A DNA stretch of 50,508 bases from NCBI GenBank assembly GCA_016215105.1, contig JACRLJ010000048.1:1-50508 (forward strand), given 5' to 3'. This stretch comes from Candidatus Hydrogenedentota bacterium. Lineage in GTDB: Bacteria > Hydrogenedentota > Hydrogenedentia > Hydrogenedentales > SLHB01. The position numbers and the translations under genes are program-made. Numbering within the stretch: position 1 is the first letter of the stretch; each line of letters begins with the position of its first letter. This document shows, one piece after another, positions 34,596 through 48,200 of this stretch. The notes below the pieces were generated by a model. That model was given only the letters and a program-made list of their open reading frames with translations. It made no database searches and had not been told where the DNA came from.

Positions 34596-37500
34596 GAGAT
34601 TCCGAGCGCCTTTCGTATCACGATTTGAATGTCCGTGGATGCTACTTTTCCGTCGAAGTCGAAATCACAACGCGTCGAATACGGAAGATTCCCGAGCGCC
34701 GTGTTCACGACCAACTGCACGTCCAATGCCGTGACGCGTCCGTCACCATCCGGATCGCCGACCGTATCCGGAATACTGGGATCGGTCTCGAGTTGAAACT
34801 CTTGGAAGTTGGTGAAACCGTCCTGATCGCTGTCAAGACGCGCGTCATTAACTAGCGGATTGAGTTCGTGATCAGTCTCCCAGGAATCAGGCATACCATC
34901 GCTGTCGGTATCGGGGTTAGTGGGGTCCGTACCAAGCCTGTACTCTTGGAAGTTGGTCAGCCCATCGAAATCGTTGTCGAGGCCGGAATCGTTCACAAGC
35001 GGATCGAGGCGGTGTGCGGCTTCCCAACCGTCAGGCGTTCCGTCGGCGTCCGTATCTGGGTTGTCGGGATTTGTTCCTAACGTGCACTCTTGAAGGTTGG
35101 TCAAGCCATCATAATCATTATCGAGGCCGGAGTCGTTCACAAGCGGATCGAGACTATGCGCAGCTTCCCAGGCATCGGGCACAGTATCTCCGTCGGTGTC
35201 AACGGCATTGGGATCGGTTCCGAGCTTGTATTCCTCTGAATTAGTCAGGCCATCGTGATCGCGGTCTGGGTTGGCGTCGTTCACAAGCGGATTGAGGCCG
35301 TGGGCGACCTCCCAGCCATCGGGCATGCCATCGCTATCCGTGTCGGGATTGTGGGGATCGAGTTGGGCCTGGATCTCGTAGCCATTGGGCAGGCCGTCGC
35401 GATCATCGTCGCCAGTCATGTCCTTGACCAGCGGATTCGTTCCTATGGCGACTTCTGTTCCGTCCCAGACGCCATCTCCGTCGGTGTCGGAATTCCAAGG
35501 ATTGGCGCCCGCAGTGATTTCGACAACATTTGTCAAGCCGTCGTGATCGTAGTCGAGGTCTGCGTCCTTAAGGAGAGGGTCGAGACCAGCGCGAGCTTCG
35601 TCGCCATCGAGAATTCCGTCGCCATCGGTATCAGGGGTGTTTGGGTCGGTCCCAAGCGTGTGTTCTTGAAGATCGGTCAGCCCGTCATGGTCGTTGTCGA
35701 GGTCTGCATCATTGACGAGCGGATTCAGACTGTGAGCGACCTCCCATCCATCAGGTATACCGTCGGCGTCCGTGTCGAGATCATGGGGATCGGTTCCGAG
35801 TTTGACTTCCACCGCATCGGACAAACCATCGAGATCGCTGTCAATGGCATAGTCGTTTACCAGAGGATTTGTGCCTGCCTTGACTTCATCGCCATCCAAG
35901 ACGACATCGCCATCGGTGTCAGGATTGTTGGGATCGGTTCCCGATTTGTGCTCCTCGAGACTGGTTAGCCCGTCGTGGTCGGTGTCGAGGCCGGCGTCGC
36001 CGACGAGAGGATTGAGGCCGTGAGCGATTTCCCATCCGTCGGGCATTCCGTCGCCGTCAGTATCGGCGCTGCGCAAATTCAGATGTGCTTGGATTTCGTA
36101 CCCGTTGGAAAGGCCGTCGGCGTCGTAATCGAGGGTCATGTCGCTAACAAGCGGATTCGTTCCGGCGGCCACCTCGGTCCCGTCCCATACGCCGTCACCG
36201 TCGGTATCGGGCTTGCGAGGGTCGGCGTGGAGAAGCAACTCCGCAACATTGGTGAGGCCGTCGTGGTCGTAGTCCACATTGACATCATTAATGAGCGGAT
36301 TGAGACCCTGTTGCACTTCGACGTTGTCGGGAACTCCGTCGCCGTCGGTGTCGGGGCTATTGGGGTCGGTCCCGAGCTGAACTTCCTGACGGTTGGAAAG
36401 GCCTTCGCGATCATTATCTGCGTTGGCGTCGTTAACAAGGGGGTCGAGTGCAAACTTGATCTCGATGCCGTCAGAAATACCATCGCCATCAGTATCGGGG
36501 TTGGTGGGAAGCGTACCAAAGTCGACTTCCTGGCGATTGGTAAGGCCATCGAGATCAGTGTCCAAATCAGCATCGTGAACGAGTGGGTTCAGTCCAAGTT
36601 TGGCCTCGGCGCCGTCGGGAATGGCATCGCCGTCGGTATCAGGGTTATTGGGGTCGGTCCCGAGCTGGTGTTCCCGCAAGTTCGCAAGTCCGTCGTGGTC
36701 ACCGTCGAGATTGGCGTCATTCGCAAGAGGACTGAATCCATGCGCGACCTCATAACCATCGGGCATGCCATCAGCATCTGTATCGGGATCATGGGGATTC
36801 GTCCCCAACTGCATCTCCTGCACGTCGGTAAGGCCATCGCGGTCGCTGTCCAATGCGCTATCGTTGACCAGCGGATTCGTACCGGCGTTTACCTCGACGC
36901 CGTCGGGAATGCCATCGCCATCCGTATCAGGGTTGTTGGGGTCGGTCCCAAGTTGGTATTCACGGAGGTTGGTCAGTCCGTCGTTATCGGAATCCAGATT
37001 GCCGTCGTTGATGAGTGGATTGAGTCCGTGAACACCCTCGTAACCATCGGGCATGGCATCGCCGTCGGTATCGGAATTATTGGGATCAGTTACCAATTGA
37101 AATTCTTTGAGGTTGGTCAAACCATCGTGATCGTTGTCCAGGCTGGCGTCATTTACAAGTGGATTAAGACCGTGGGCGGCTTCGTAACCGTCCGGTATTC
37201 CGTCGGCGTCGGTGTCCGGGTTATTTGGATCGGTTCCCAGGAGCGCCTCTTGGTTATTGGTCAAACCGTCCTGATCGTTATCCTGGTCTCCGCCATTGGA
37301 AAAATAGGCGGCATTTCCTGTTCCCAATCCAGCGGGCGGCGGAGAAAGGTTTCCGGCGTTATCTTCCGCTTGGAGGGCAAAGTAATAAGTATCCGATTCG
37401 GTCATGCCGCCATAGGTGAAGGTACCCGTCGCCGCGGCGATTTCCTGACCGGTCCTCTGCCATAGGCCGGCGCCTTTTTTCGCCCAGAGCAATACTCTTT

Positions 37501-39433
37501 TGAGGCCCGCGCCGCTCTGATCTCTGGCGCCTGAATAATCAATCGAGATGAGATTGGCCGGAGTAATGACAGGAACCTGCATTGTTCCGCGGACCGGCGT
37601 GCGGCTCCAAAGAGAAACGCTGGTGTTCGCGTCGTGCAGGGAGAAGACCTGCCATGGAAGCAACGAATACAACGTGCCGCCGCCTTGCCAGTTGCCGGCC
37701 ATCTGCGCCAGGTTCTGCGCGTCCGTCGCATAGATGACGTTGTTGTCCGACGCGACCTGCGCAACTTGCAGCGGGTCGTTCGCGTTGTAGTAGAGATAGC
37801 GCCCGTGAGTTCCCCCGTTCATGACAATGGTGTTGTTCGTGATGTTGACGCTTTGGTGGAGTGTCTGCTGCAAGTAGGCCGGACCGCCATATCCATTGAC
37901 TGCGAAAATGCCGGCGGTTCCCCCATTCCGTGCTTCGTTGGAGACGACCACGTTGTTGGTGAATTGGATATTGCTCAGCGGCCGGTAGTCAAAGGGATGG
38001 CCAAAGATGACCCGATATGCGTCGGGAGAAGAGTCCGGAGTGCCAAAGGTATTATTTCGGACAACGAGGTTCTCATAGGAACCAATCCACATCATGCGCT
38101 CGGCGTCGGTTACAGTGTTCCGCTCGAAGGTGACATCCTTCATAATCTGGAGTTCAGGGGTGTTCGGAGCAAAGTAGATGAGGTGAAAATTATATCGGTT
38201 CCCGCCACCGTTGTGGGAAATGAGCGGGTCATAGTGGGGGCTTGCGGGATCGTCCCACCCCGTAGTCGGGCTGCCGTCGATCGGGTCGATCCAACCCGAA
38301 ATGATGTTATCCGAAATCTCGACGTTGTTCGAAGGGTAGGCGGGGACACCGCCGTCAATCCGAAGGGCGCATCGTCCGAACGCGGGGCGTGAGAAAGTGT
38401 TGCCGGCGATAACACCGCAGTTCAGGTAGGCAAAATAGTTGATGTGGTTTCCGGAGTAGTCGAAATGGTTGTTCAGCAGCGCGTACCGCGAGGATGTGGC
38501 GAAATTCTGAACCAGGGAGGAGTGCTTCATGGTGCTGTCCACGATGAAGATGCCACTCTGCGTCCTGTCGCTTGTCCCGCCACTGAATGTGAAACCTTGT
38601 TCCATGTCTCGAATGTCGAGCCGCAGAAAAAGAAGGTCGTAGAGATTCTGAGCGTGAAAGAAGAAGTCCGTAACCTGGCCACCCGGCGTAGTGAGATTGA
38701 AGGAAAGGTCTTGGAAGGTTCCGTGAGCCAGCCCCACGCCGTTTCCGTAGAACAGGTAGTTTGTCCCGCCGTTCACCCCGACGACTTGGATCAGGGGCTT
38801 TGCGCCTTGTCCGTACGCTCCGAACAACCAGCCCGATCCCATCATCCAATGCGTACACTGAATTACGCCTGCGGTCATTTCGAACGTTTGGCCGCGCTGA
38901 AACAGGACTTGTTCGCCGGGATGATACAGCCCCGTCGTGAGCCCGAGAAAGGCCTTGGTCGCGGTGCGCCAGGCGCCCGCGCCCGGGCTGGTCCCGGCGT
39001 TGGAATCGCTTCCAAGAACCGAGTCGACGTAAAAAATGGTGTGGCCGGTCCGCGCAAGCGCCTCGATGGACACGGTGGCGGTACTGGCGGCGCCAGCGGC
39101 GTCGCGAACGGTCAAGGAAGCCGTATAGACACCCGGAGTCTCGTACACATGCGCAGCGTTAAACCCGACATAAGGCGCGGAACCGTCACCGAAGTCCCAG
39201 CGGTACTCGACGATCTGGGTTCGATTCGTGGACTTCCATCCCTCAAAGAAAACGGGAAGCGGGGCATACCATCGGGTGAGTCGCGCGCCACCTAACGCGG
39301 TGTCCCTGTTGGCAGTGTACCAAGGGTCTTCGTTGATCTCGATAACAGCGGTGACCGCCAGAGCGGTATTCGCCAGAGACAGGGCGCCCCCAACCAGTGC
39401 TAAAGCCGCAAGGACTCTTCTCATCTGCCTCAT
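34592..39433 (-). CDS. Giant secreted PKD/beta-helix protein with TSP3 array and dockerin-like end
   Basis: A protein of about 1613 residues; the start is uncertain (ATG 39433 used, ATG 39424 also possible, no strong ribosome site). After a signal peptide (RRVLAALALVGGALSLANTALA) it has the same PKD and beta-helix domains as its paralogue at 31874-34354 ([59 protein letters not shown]). A fibronectin-like segment follows. Then come 17 full and one partial TSP3 repeats of about 48 residues (DxDxDGLTNxxE...GTDPNNPDTDGDGIPDG). The end, residues about 1560-1613, is a pair of dockerin-like Ca loops (DPDGDGRVTALDVQLVVNTA and DFDFDGKVASTDIQIVIRKA). A dockerin could plug into a cohesin on another surface protein; no cohesin is seen here. 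Confidence 0.85.
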   Translation of the reverse strand: MRQMRRVLAALALVGGALSLANTALAVTAVIEINEDPWYTANRDTALGGARLTRWYAPLPVFFEGWKSTNRTQIVEYRWDFGDGSAPYVGFNAAHVYETPGVYTASLTVRDAAGAASTATVSIEALARTGHTIFYVDSVLGSDSNAGTSPGAGAWRTATKAFLGLTTGLYHPGEQVLFQRGQTFEMTAGVIQCTHWMMGSGWLFGAYGQGAKPLIQVVGVNGGTNYLFYGNGVGLAHGTFQDLSFNLTTPGGQVTDFFFHAQNLYDLLFLRLDIRDMEQGFTFSGGTSDRTQSGIFIVDSTMKHSSLVQNFATSSRYALLNNHFDYSGNHINYFAYLNCGVIAGNTFSRPAFGRCALRIDGGVPAYPSNNVEISDNIISGWIDPIDGSPTTGWDDPASPHYDPLISHNGGGNRYNFHLIYFAPNTPELQIMKDVTFERNTVTDAERMMWIGSYENLVVRNNTFGTPDSSPDAYRVIFGHPFDYRPLSNIQFTNNVVVSNEARNGGTAGIFAVNGYGGPAYLQQTLHQSVNITNNTIVMNGGTHGRYLYYNANDPLQVAQVASDNNVIYATDAQNLAQMAGNWQGGGTLYSLLPWQVFSLHDANTSVSLWSRTPVRGTMQVPVITPANLISIDYSGARDQSGAGLKRVLLWAKKGAGLWQRTGQEIAAATGTFTYGGMTESDTYYFALQAEDNAGNLSPPPAGLGTGNAAYFSNGGDQDNDQDGLTNNQEALLGTDPNNPDTDADGIPDGYEAAHGLNPLVNDASLDNDHDGLTNLKEFQLVTDPNNSDTDGDAMPDGYEGVHGLNPLINDGNLDSDNDGLTNLREYQLGTDPNNPDTDGDGIPDGVEVNAGTNPLVNDSALDSDRDGLTDVQEMQLGTNPHDPDTDADGMPDGYEVAHGFSPLANDANLDGDHDGLANLREHQLGTDPNNPDTDGDAIPDGAEAKLGLNPLVHDADLDTDLDGLTNRQEVDFGTLPTNPDTDGDGISDGIEIKFALDPLVNDANADNDREGLSNRQEVQLGTDPNSPDTDGDGVPDNVEVQQGLNPLINDVNVDYDHDGLTNVAELLLHADPRKPDTDGDGVWDGTEVAAGTNPLVSDMTLDYDADGLSNGYEIQAHLNLRSADTDGDGMPDGWEIAHGLNPLVGDAGLDTDHDGLTSLEEHKSGTDPNNPDTDGDVVLDGDEVKAGTNPLVNDYAIDSDLDGLSDAVEVKLGTDPHDLDTDADGIPDGWEVAHSLNPLVNDADLDNDHDGLTDLQEHTLGTDPNTPDTDGDGILDGDEARAGLDPLLKDADLDYDHDGLTNVVEITAGANPWNSDTDGDGVWDGTEVAIGTNPLVKDMTGDDDRDGLPNGYEIQAQLDPHNPDTDSDGMPDGWEVAHGLNPLVNDANPDRDHDGLTNSEEYKLGTDPNAVDTDGDTVPDAWEAAHSLDPLVNDSGLDNDYDGLTNLQECTLGTNPDNPDTDADGTPDGWEAAHRLDPLVNDSGLDNDFDGLTNFQEYRLGTDPTNPDTDSDGMPDSWETDHELNPLVNDARLDSDQDGFTNFQEFQLETDPSIPDTVGDPDGDGRVTALDVQLVVNTALGNLPYSTRCDFDFDGKVASTDIQIVIRKALGIS
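34760..37294 (-). repeat. TSP3-type tandem repeat array, 17.5 units of about 144 bp
   Basis: Direct tandem coding repeats inside the giant surface protein. Each 48-residue unit carries two Ca-binding DxDxDG loops and the landmarks GTDPNNPDTDGDG, PDGxE and NPLVND. Units 8-9 (VWDGTEVAAGTNPLV, then SNGYEIQA) recur as units 13-14 (VWDGTEVAIGTNPLV, then PNGYEIQA), pointing to a five-unit segmental duplication. The periodic composition opens long false frames on the other strand. Confidence 0.92.
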
Positions 39434-39573
39434 CGCATCCGTGGCGGTTGGCAACTCTGGCCAAGGCGCAACTCACCCTGGCGTCTACTGGCCCGATAGC
39501 CTCCAAATCACAGTCCTCGGGCGCGCGTGCCGTGGATGACAGGAATCTTCTCTCCCTATCAACCGGGCTTCAG

Positions 39574-42099
39574 CTACTCACTGCTGTCACCCTCTGCCGA
39601 ATCCCCGCCCGCCTCACCGCCGTCGGGAACATCCTCTCCCCCGTTCCCGGCCAGTTCATCCTGCGTATCTTCCGCAATAGCGCGGGCCACCGCGGTGACC
39701 TTCGCCCCCGGGTTGGGCGTCATGATTTTGACACCTTGCGTATTGCGGCCAATCGTACGAATGTCCTTGACCGATGTGCGAATGACTACCCCGTCTGTAG
39801 TGATCACCACGATCTCGTCGCGATCATCCACAGTAAGCATACCAACGACGCTGCCATTCCTTTCACTAGTCTTGATATTAATGATGCCGGAACCACCCCG
39901 GTGCTGGAGACGGTACTCCCCAACTTGGGTGCGTTTTCCGAATCCGTTTGCGGTAACACTCAGCACGGTCATGTCATCGGCGGCGAGGGACACCCCGATA
40001 ACCGTGTCACCTTCTTCGAGACGAATGCCCACTACGCCCCGCGCGCCGCGACCCATGGTGCGCACGTCTTTCTCCGGAAAACGAATGGATTGACCCTGCG
40101 CCGTGGCAATTAGAATATTGTCTTCGCCCGAGGTAATCTGGACATCGATAAGATCATCGCCTGCGTCGAGATCTATCGCGATGATGCCCGCCTCGCGTGG
40201 ATTACTGAAGGCGGTCAGCAGGGTCTTCTTCACGGTCCCTTTCGACGTCACCATGAAAATTGTCTTGCCTTCTTCTTCGAGATCGCGCACCGGCAGGAAA
40301 GCCGTCACTTTCTCGTCACCAGTCAGGTTCAGCAGATTGACGATAGCGCGGCCTTTTGCCGTGCGGCTCGCCTTGGGCAGTTCGTGGACCTTGCGCCAGT
40401 AAACCCGGCCCTTGTTCGTGAAGAACAGCATGTACTGGTGCGTGGACGCAATAAAAAGATCCTGTACAAAATCCTCTTCCTTGGTATCCATGCCCGCAAC
40501 GCCCCGGCCACCGCGCCGCTGCTTGCGGTAGGTGCTCACGGGCAGGCGCTTGATGTATCCCTGGTTCGAGACGGTGACCACCATGTCTTCGTCGGCGATG
40601 AGATCTTCTACACTGAATTCGGAAGTCTCGTACAGAAGCTGCGTCTGCCGCGCGTCACCGTACTTCTCTTTGACAGCCAGGATTTCCTTGCGCACTTCGG
40701 CGAGGATGGTGCGCTCGCTGGACAGAATCATCTTGAAGCGGTCGATTTGCTTGAGCAATTCGCGGTATTCGGCTTCGAGTTCGTCCCGTTCCAGGCCGGT
40801 CAAGCGGCGCAGTTGCATGGCCAGAATCGCGTTGGCCTGATAGTCGCTGAAGCCAAACGTCTCCTTCAACCGCGACCGCGCATTGTCTACATCGTCCGAG
40901 CCGCGAATGATGGCGATCACCTGGTCAATATGGTCAATCGCCTTGAGCAGCCCCTCGACGATGTGCGCGCGTTCTTCGGCCTTGCGCAAGTCGTATTGCG
41001 TCCGGCGCTTGACGATCTCGCCGCGGTGCTGAATGTAGTAAAAAATCACCTCGGCGAGAGACAGGACGCGCGGCGCGTTGTTCACCAGCGCCAGCATCAT
41101 AATACTGAAGGTGTCCTGCATCTGCGTGTGCTTGTAGAGCTGGTTCAGGATGACCTGCGGTTCGTCTCCTTTGCGGATCTCGATCACGATGCGCATGCCG
41201 TCCTTGTCGGACTCGTCACGCAGGTCGGTGATGCCTTCGATGGTCTTTTCGCGGACCAGTCCGGCGATGTTCTCGATCAGGCGGGCCTTGTTCACCTGAT
41301 ACGGAATTTCGTTGACGATGATCGCGTCCTTGCCGGTCTTCGGGTTACTCTCGATGGCGACTTTGGCGCGCACCGTGATGCGGCCGCGCCCAGTGCGGTA
41401 CGCGGAAGCCAGGCCTTCGGCCCCGTAAATGATCCCGCCGGTGGGAAAGTCGGGGCCTTTGATGAACCGCATGAGATCGTCCGGGGTAGCGTCCGGATTG
41501 TCAATCATATGAACAACCGCGTCGCACACCTCGCGCATATTATGCGGCGGGCAGTTCGTGGCCATGCCGACAGCAATGCCGTAGGAACCGTTCACGAGCA
41601 GATTGGGAATGGCGGACGGCAAGACGCTGGGCTCTTTTTCCTTGGCGTCGTAGTTGTCCACCATATCGACGGTTTCTTTGTCGATATCGCCAAGCATTTC
41701 GGACGCGATCGCCGCCATACGCGATTCGGTGTACCGCATTGCCGCGGGACTGTCGCCATCCACCGATCCGAAGTTCCCTTGCCCATCAATCAGCGGGTAC
41801 CGCAAGTTCCAGGGTTGCGCCATGCGGACAAGGGTGTCGTAGATCGCCGCGTCGCCATGCGGGTGGTACTTACCCATGGTGTCACCGACGATGGCCGCCG
41901 ATTTGCGGTGCGCCCGGTTGGACTGTAAGCCCAATCCCTGCATCGCGTACAGGATGCGCCGGTGTACCGGCTTGAGCCCGTCGCGCACGTCTGGCAAGGC
42001 GCGGCTCACGATGACGCTCATCGAATAATCGAGGAACGACGTCTTCAGTTCGTGTTCTATCGCGACAGGAAGAGAGGGCTTTTCGTTACGCGTGTACAT
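39574..42099 (-). CDS. gyrA: DNA gyrase subunit A
   Basis: An 841-residue DNA-cleaving subunit of gyrase, which introduces negative supercoils with GyrB. ATG 42099 is chosen because AGGAG precedes it; an in-frame GTG at 42120 lacks a site. Visible features: the [20 protein letters not shown] start, the quinolone region [18 protein letters not shown], the active-site Tyr in [10 protein letters not shown], and the GyrA-box QRRGGRG in the C-terminal beta-pinwheel ([12 protein letters not shown]). This separates it from ParC. The position of E. coli Ser83 is Ala, while the Asp87 equivalent is kept. The end is an acidic Gly/Asp/Glu-rich tail. It lies 145 nt after gyrB, probably co-transcribed. Confidence 0.97.
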   Translation of the reverse strand: MYTRNEKPSLPVAIEHELKTSFLDYSMSVIVSRALPDVRDGLKPVHRRILYAMQGLGLQSNRAHRKSAAIVGDTMGKYHPHGDAAIYDTLVRMAQPWNLRYPLIDGQGNFGSVDGDSPAAMRYTESRMAAIASEMLGDIDKETVDMVDNYDAKEKEPSVLPSAIPNLLVNGSYGIAVGMATNCPPHNMREVCDAVVHMIDNPDATPDDLMRFIKGPDFPTGGIIYGAEGLASAYRTGRGRITVRAKVAIESNPKTGKDAIIVNEIPYQVNKARLIENIAGLVREKTIEGITDLRDESDKDGMRIVIEIRKGDEPQVILNQLYKHTQMQDTFSIMMLALVNNAPRVLSLAEVIFYYIQHRGEIVKRRTQYDLRKAEERAHIVEGLLKAIDHIDQVIAIIRGSDDVDNARSRLKETFGFSDYQANAILAMQLRRLTGLERDELEAEYRELLKQIDRFKMILSSERTILAEVRKEILAVKEKYGDARQTQLLYETSEFSVEDLIADEDMVVTVSNQGYIKRLPVSTYRKQRRGGRGVAGMDTKEEDFVQDLFIASTHQYMLFFTNKGRVYWRKVHELPKASRTAKGRAIVNLLNLTGDEKVTAFLPVRDLEEEGKTIFMVTSKGTVKKTLLTAFSNPREAGIIAIDLDAGDDLIDVQITSGEDNILIATAQGQSIRFPEKDVRTMGRGARGVVGIRLEEGDTVIGVSLAADDMTVLSVTANGFGKRTQVGEYRLQHRGGSGIINIKTSERNGSVVGMLTVDDRDEIVVITTDGVVIRTSVKDIRTIGRNTQGVKIMTPNPGAKVTAVARAIAEDTQDELAGNGGEDVPDGGEAGGDSAEGDSSE

Positions 42100-42244
42100 G
42101 GCGCTCCTGATAAACTGCACAAAATTCTGTATTCATGGGGCGTATAGCGGCGGGACAACTCAAGAGATGATCCGGGGGAAACACGGCCCGCGTCGTGTCC
42201 CGAATTGTTCTGATCGTTAACAATGTCACAATAGATCTGGCCTG

Positions 42245-44722
<2,478 letters not shown>

Positions 44723-44754
44723 TCAAAATAACGAACCCCGCTTGAGAACGTCCA

Positions 44755-44783
44755 AGTATATCAGATTTGAGCAACAATTGCAA
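44755..44783 (-). promoter_or_regulatory. Sigma-70 promoter of gyrB-gyrA
   Basis: On the minus strand TTGCAA (44778-44783) and TATACT (44755-44760, five of six) are 17 nt apart, about 57 nt before the gyrB start. A small GGCGC-T-GCGCC palindrome at 44711-44721 lies in the leader next to the start codon. Confidence 0.7.
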
Positions 44784-45212
44784 CGAAAAACCCAACATTT
44801 TGCGATTTCATGACGGCCCCCATACGTCCTGTTGTGATATTGCTGCGGAAGACGCGAATAGCGCGGAGTTGTGAAAAGATTAGTGCGGAAACTGACCGAA
44901 ACACGGACGCAATCCACACCGGTCACCGCGCATTCGCGCCATTCGCGCTTCACTGATTTGGATGCGGACGAAGAAGTTATTGTGACATCTGTGGGCCAAT
45001 CTCTTTCCCCTTATCCGTATTCGCGTTCATTCGCGGACTATGGGACTCGATTGGGGCCACCCCGTGAAGTTATCTTTGCGTTCCTTGTGGCTATGTTCCT
45101 TTGGTTGCGGACAAAGAAGCTAGATTCATCGCATCTCTTGGAGTGGGCACGGTATTTGGACTTCACTCGATAGTCCGTTTTTCGTTGCGCACGTATGCTC
45201 TCCACCTTCCCA
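44784..45212. other. Intergenic region with degraded intergenic repeat-like text
   Basis: About 430 bp between gyrB and the NPCBM glycosidase without a credible gene; a plus-strand frame of 100 codons (44871-45173) has no good site and looks spurious. ATTCGCGTTCATTCGCGG at 45019-45036 matches ATTCGGATTCATTCGCGG at 29521-29538 in 16 of 18 positions. A following GCGTTCCTTGTGGCTATGTT stretch resembles widely scattered intergenic sequences seen in other bacteria (memory only). Confidence 0.45.
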
Positions 45213-48200
45213 TCAGTAATTCGCGCGAACGGCGATATTCCCGCCGGATGGCGTAATCCGTATACATTCCTTTGCCGCGTCAACAGCGTATTCCTTGGCT
45301 CCCGTCACGACCGCCGACAGAATCATCTTTCCCTCGGGATGTCGCAGCCGGACGACGATGGCTTTGGGCACAGCGCGGGTTGGCGGCTCGATGGTCGCGT
45401 CGATATGCCCTTCCGCGACGTGCGAAACGATGGAGTACGCAACAGGGCCGAAGAAGGTCGGGGCCTTCCGCACGGCGACCCGCATGCCGTCCTGGAGCCA
45501 GTTACACGTAACGAAGGGCGCGAGCCACATCTCCTCTCCGCGCTCTTGCACAAGCATCAGCCGCGTCTGGTGAAGGAAGTACCCGGTCTCGTGGGTCTTG
45601 TTGTAGGCGCCGTTGAGGAAGTGCTCCCACAGGGACAGGTCTTCACGGTTCAGCAACGACAGGGCGGAATTGAAATAGGTCCGGATGAAAGGTTTCACGT
45701 CGTCGCGCAGGGCGTGAACTTCGCCGGTACGCGCGTAGTAAGGCTGTACCTTGGCGAACCCACCGAGGTTAAACCAATCCGAGTGCGTCTTCTCCGCCGG
45801 GTAGTAGTGCCATCCGTCACGCAGGAACTGCACGTCCTCCATATGATCCATCATCCACGCGGTTTCCGGCGCACTTACTGGAAGAACACCCATGGGAATC
45901 AGGTGGTGCGCGCCCAGTTCCACGTCGTAGCACCAACTGCGGCCGAAGTCTTCACCGGCGTAAAGGTTCTCGATGGGCGCAGGCGAGTAAACATGGGTCG
46001 GGTATTCGGGTACCCAGGACCCGTTGCGCAGGGCAAAGACCGGCGCCTGGGACTGGACCCAGCGGAAGGCGCGGAGGATCTCTTTGCGATAATCGGCGGC
46101 GTTATCCACAATCTCCTGGGCCTTGGGCCAGTCGATGTCGCGCAGGGCGGCGCCGGCGGCGGCGAGACCGGCGTGATAGTAGCCGTTCATGTAGAAGTAG
46201 TAACTAAAAACTTCCCAGTCGGCCATCGCGCCCGGCGGCATAAGGCCGTGTTCGGGCAGCTTTTCGCCGCGATCGTCGAGCTTCTTGGTCTCCTCGCGCT
46301 GGGCCATGATCCAGCGACAGACCCGCTCCACTTCGGGGGCAACGCTGCGAAGCCATTCCTTATCGCGCGTGAGCGAGTAGTACTCCCCAAGGGTCCACAG
46401 GTGCCAGCCCGTGCCCATCACGGTATACCCGGTGGTGAGATAGCCTTCTTTGTTGTAGCGTTTGATGAAGTACTCGAGGCCGCGGCGCGCAAAGTCTTCG
46501 TGGCCGGTGAACTCCATGCCTCGAAGGACGGAGTGGGCCTCGCTCTCGAGCGGACCGTAGTTGATCGAGGCAATCCACGGGGCGATGGTCTTGCCGCCTT
46601 CGTTGCGGGCGGCCAACATGCAGTGCGCCTGAGACGCCGGGATGAGATTATTGAACAAGGGGTCCGGGACCTCGATCTGCATGCCGTCAGCCATTACCGT
46701 GCGCCAGTAGTCAACCGTCCGGAGCGCCAGCGACTCCGTGGCGTCGGCGGCCGGGAGGTCCTCCACTTTCGCGTCCTTCCAGCGCGGAATGTACACCGCG
46801 CAGCGGGCCTCGCAGTCCCCGGCCAAGGCGCTTTCAACGTGGAGCGCGCCGTCTTTGGCCGACAGCGCAAAGATGCCGTGGACGGCTTCGACGACGGCGA
46901 GCAATTCGCCGCCCTTCGTAGCGATGGCGCGTCGTCCTTCGATGCGCAGATTGTTGGGAACATCTGCCGGGTGGGTATCCGAGATGGCGAGGGCAAAGGA
47001 AGCCTGGGCCGTAGTATCGCCCTCGTTGGCCGCGGTAATCTCAACGACGCCCAGGGCGCGGCTACGCTGCCAGACGGGGATGCCGGGTTCCTTCGAGGCG
47101 TCGTCGAGGGGCGCTACGAAAGTCCGCTGCCGATAGGTGACGCCGCCGCGGGTGGTTTCGGTCACTTCGATGGGAAGCCAGTCCCGTTCGAGCCGGCGCT
47201 TGATGTCTTTGGGATCGCTGACGCCATAGTCGGGCGCGACGCGGCAGGAATACGGGTGGGGCATCAGGGCGTGCTCCACAAGGTCATAGACGGCTGGGTC
47301 GTTATCGAAGGCGATGACGCCGTTGCGCTCGACAACGAACTTGCGATTGTCGCACGCCAAGGAGAGCATCGTGGGTCCGAGTACGGCATCGGGGCGATAG
47401 ACGTGCTCCATGGCTTGTAGAGAGGTCTGTTCAGGCGTGGCGCGCACTTCTTCGAGGATGGACTTCTTGTCCGCGTTCGCCTGCCGATAGGCCGCCGGGT
47501 CCTGGGGCTGGGAACCCGTGGACACGAGCAGTCCCGCATGGGCGACATAGACCGGGCCCTTATCCACCACGTCGTCCACGGCGACACCAAAGGCGCCGCT
47601 AGGAAGCGAGAAACGCAGCACGGTGCGATCCGCCATTTGCCAAGGGCGCGGTGGCGCGTATCGCACGGTGAGCTTCAACGGCTCGCCCAGCTTCCAGGAC
47701 ACCTGGGTTCCCTCGATTCCTTTGAAGGCGCCGTTGTACAACTGCACGGTACCCTGCGCGCCCGCGGGCGGGTTCTCGACGCGCAAAGTAAGGTCAGCGG
47801 TCTTCCAACTCGTGTACGTGTAGGCGCCGATACGGGAAAGGCGGATCGGCACGGAAGAGGCCGGAAAGATCCAGCGGATCTTGAGGGTTCCGGTGCGGGC
47901 TTCCGGTTTGCCCCGCCAATCGGGTTTCATGGCCCAGCGGTTACCGTCTCTCGAGATCTCGCCCTTCAGGGGTAGCCAGCGGCCCTGCCACCGGGATCCG
48001 CCGGGAGACCCGCCTCCATGGCCCATCTCCCAGTACTGAACTTCGGAGGGCTCCGGCGCGGGGGCGCCTTGGGGAGACTCGAGTTCGATACGCTTCGTAC
48101 GCCGCCGTTCGAGCCACTCGATGCCGATGCAGCCTCGGCCGTCGGCGGCGGTGGGTACAGGGTACGCGCCGTCCGCCGCGGGCTTGACGGTGTCACCGGG

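Noticed and set aside
34760-37294. CRISPR-like regular repeats
   Set aside because: The period is about 144 bp, the repeats are coding and diverged, and there are no unique spacers or cas genes.
35255-37465. Long plus-strand open frames (237 and 496 codons) with Val/Gly/Ile-rich periodic proteins
   Set aside because: They are antisense to the TSP3 array; periodic GAT/GAC-rich coding DNA opens the opposite strand. No ribosome sites and no family resemblance.
44871-45173. 100-codon plus-strand frame between gyrB and the glycosidase
   Set aside because: No ribosome site, no domain, and it runs through repeat-like intergenic text.
45195-47420. 741-codon plus-strand frame opposite the NPCBM glycosidase
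   Set aside because: High-GC antisense shadow without a recognisable domain; the minus-strand product has signal peptide and clear domains.
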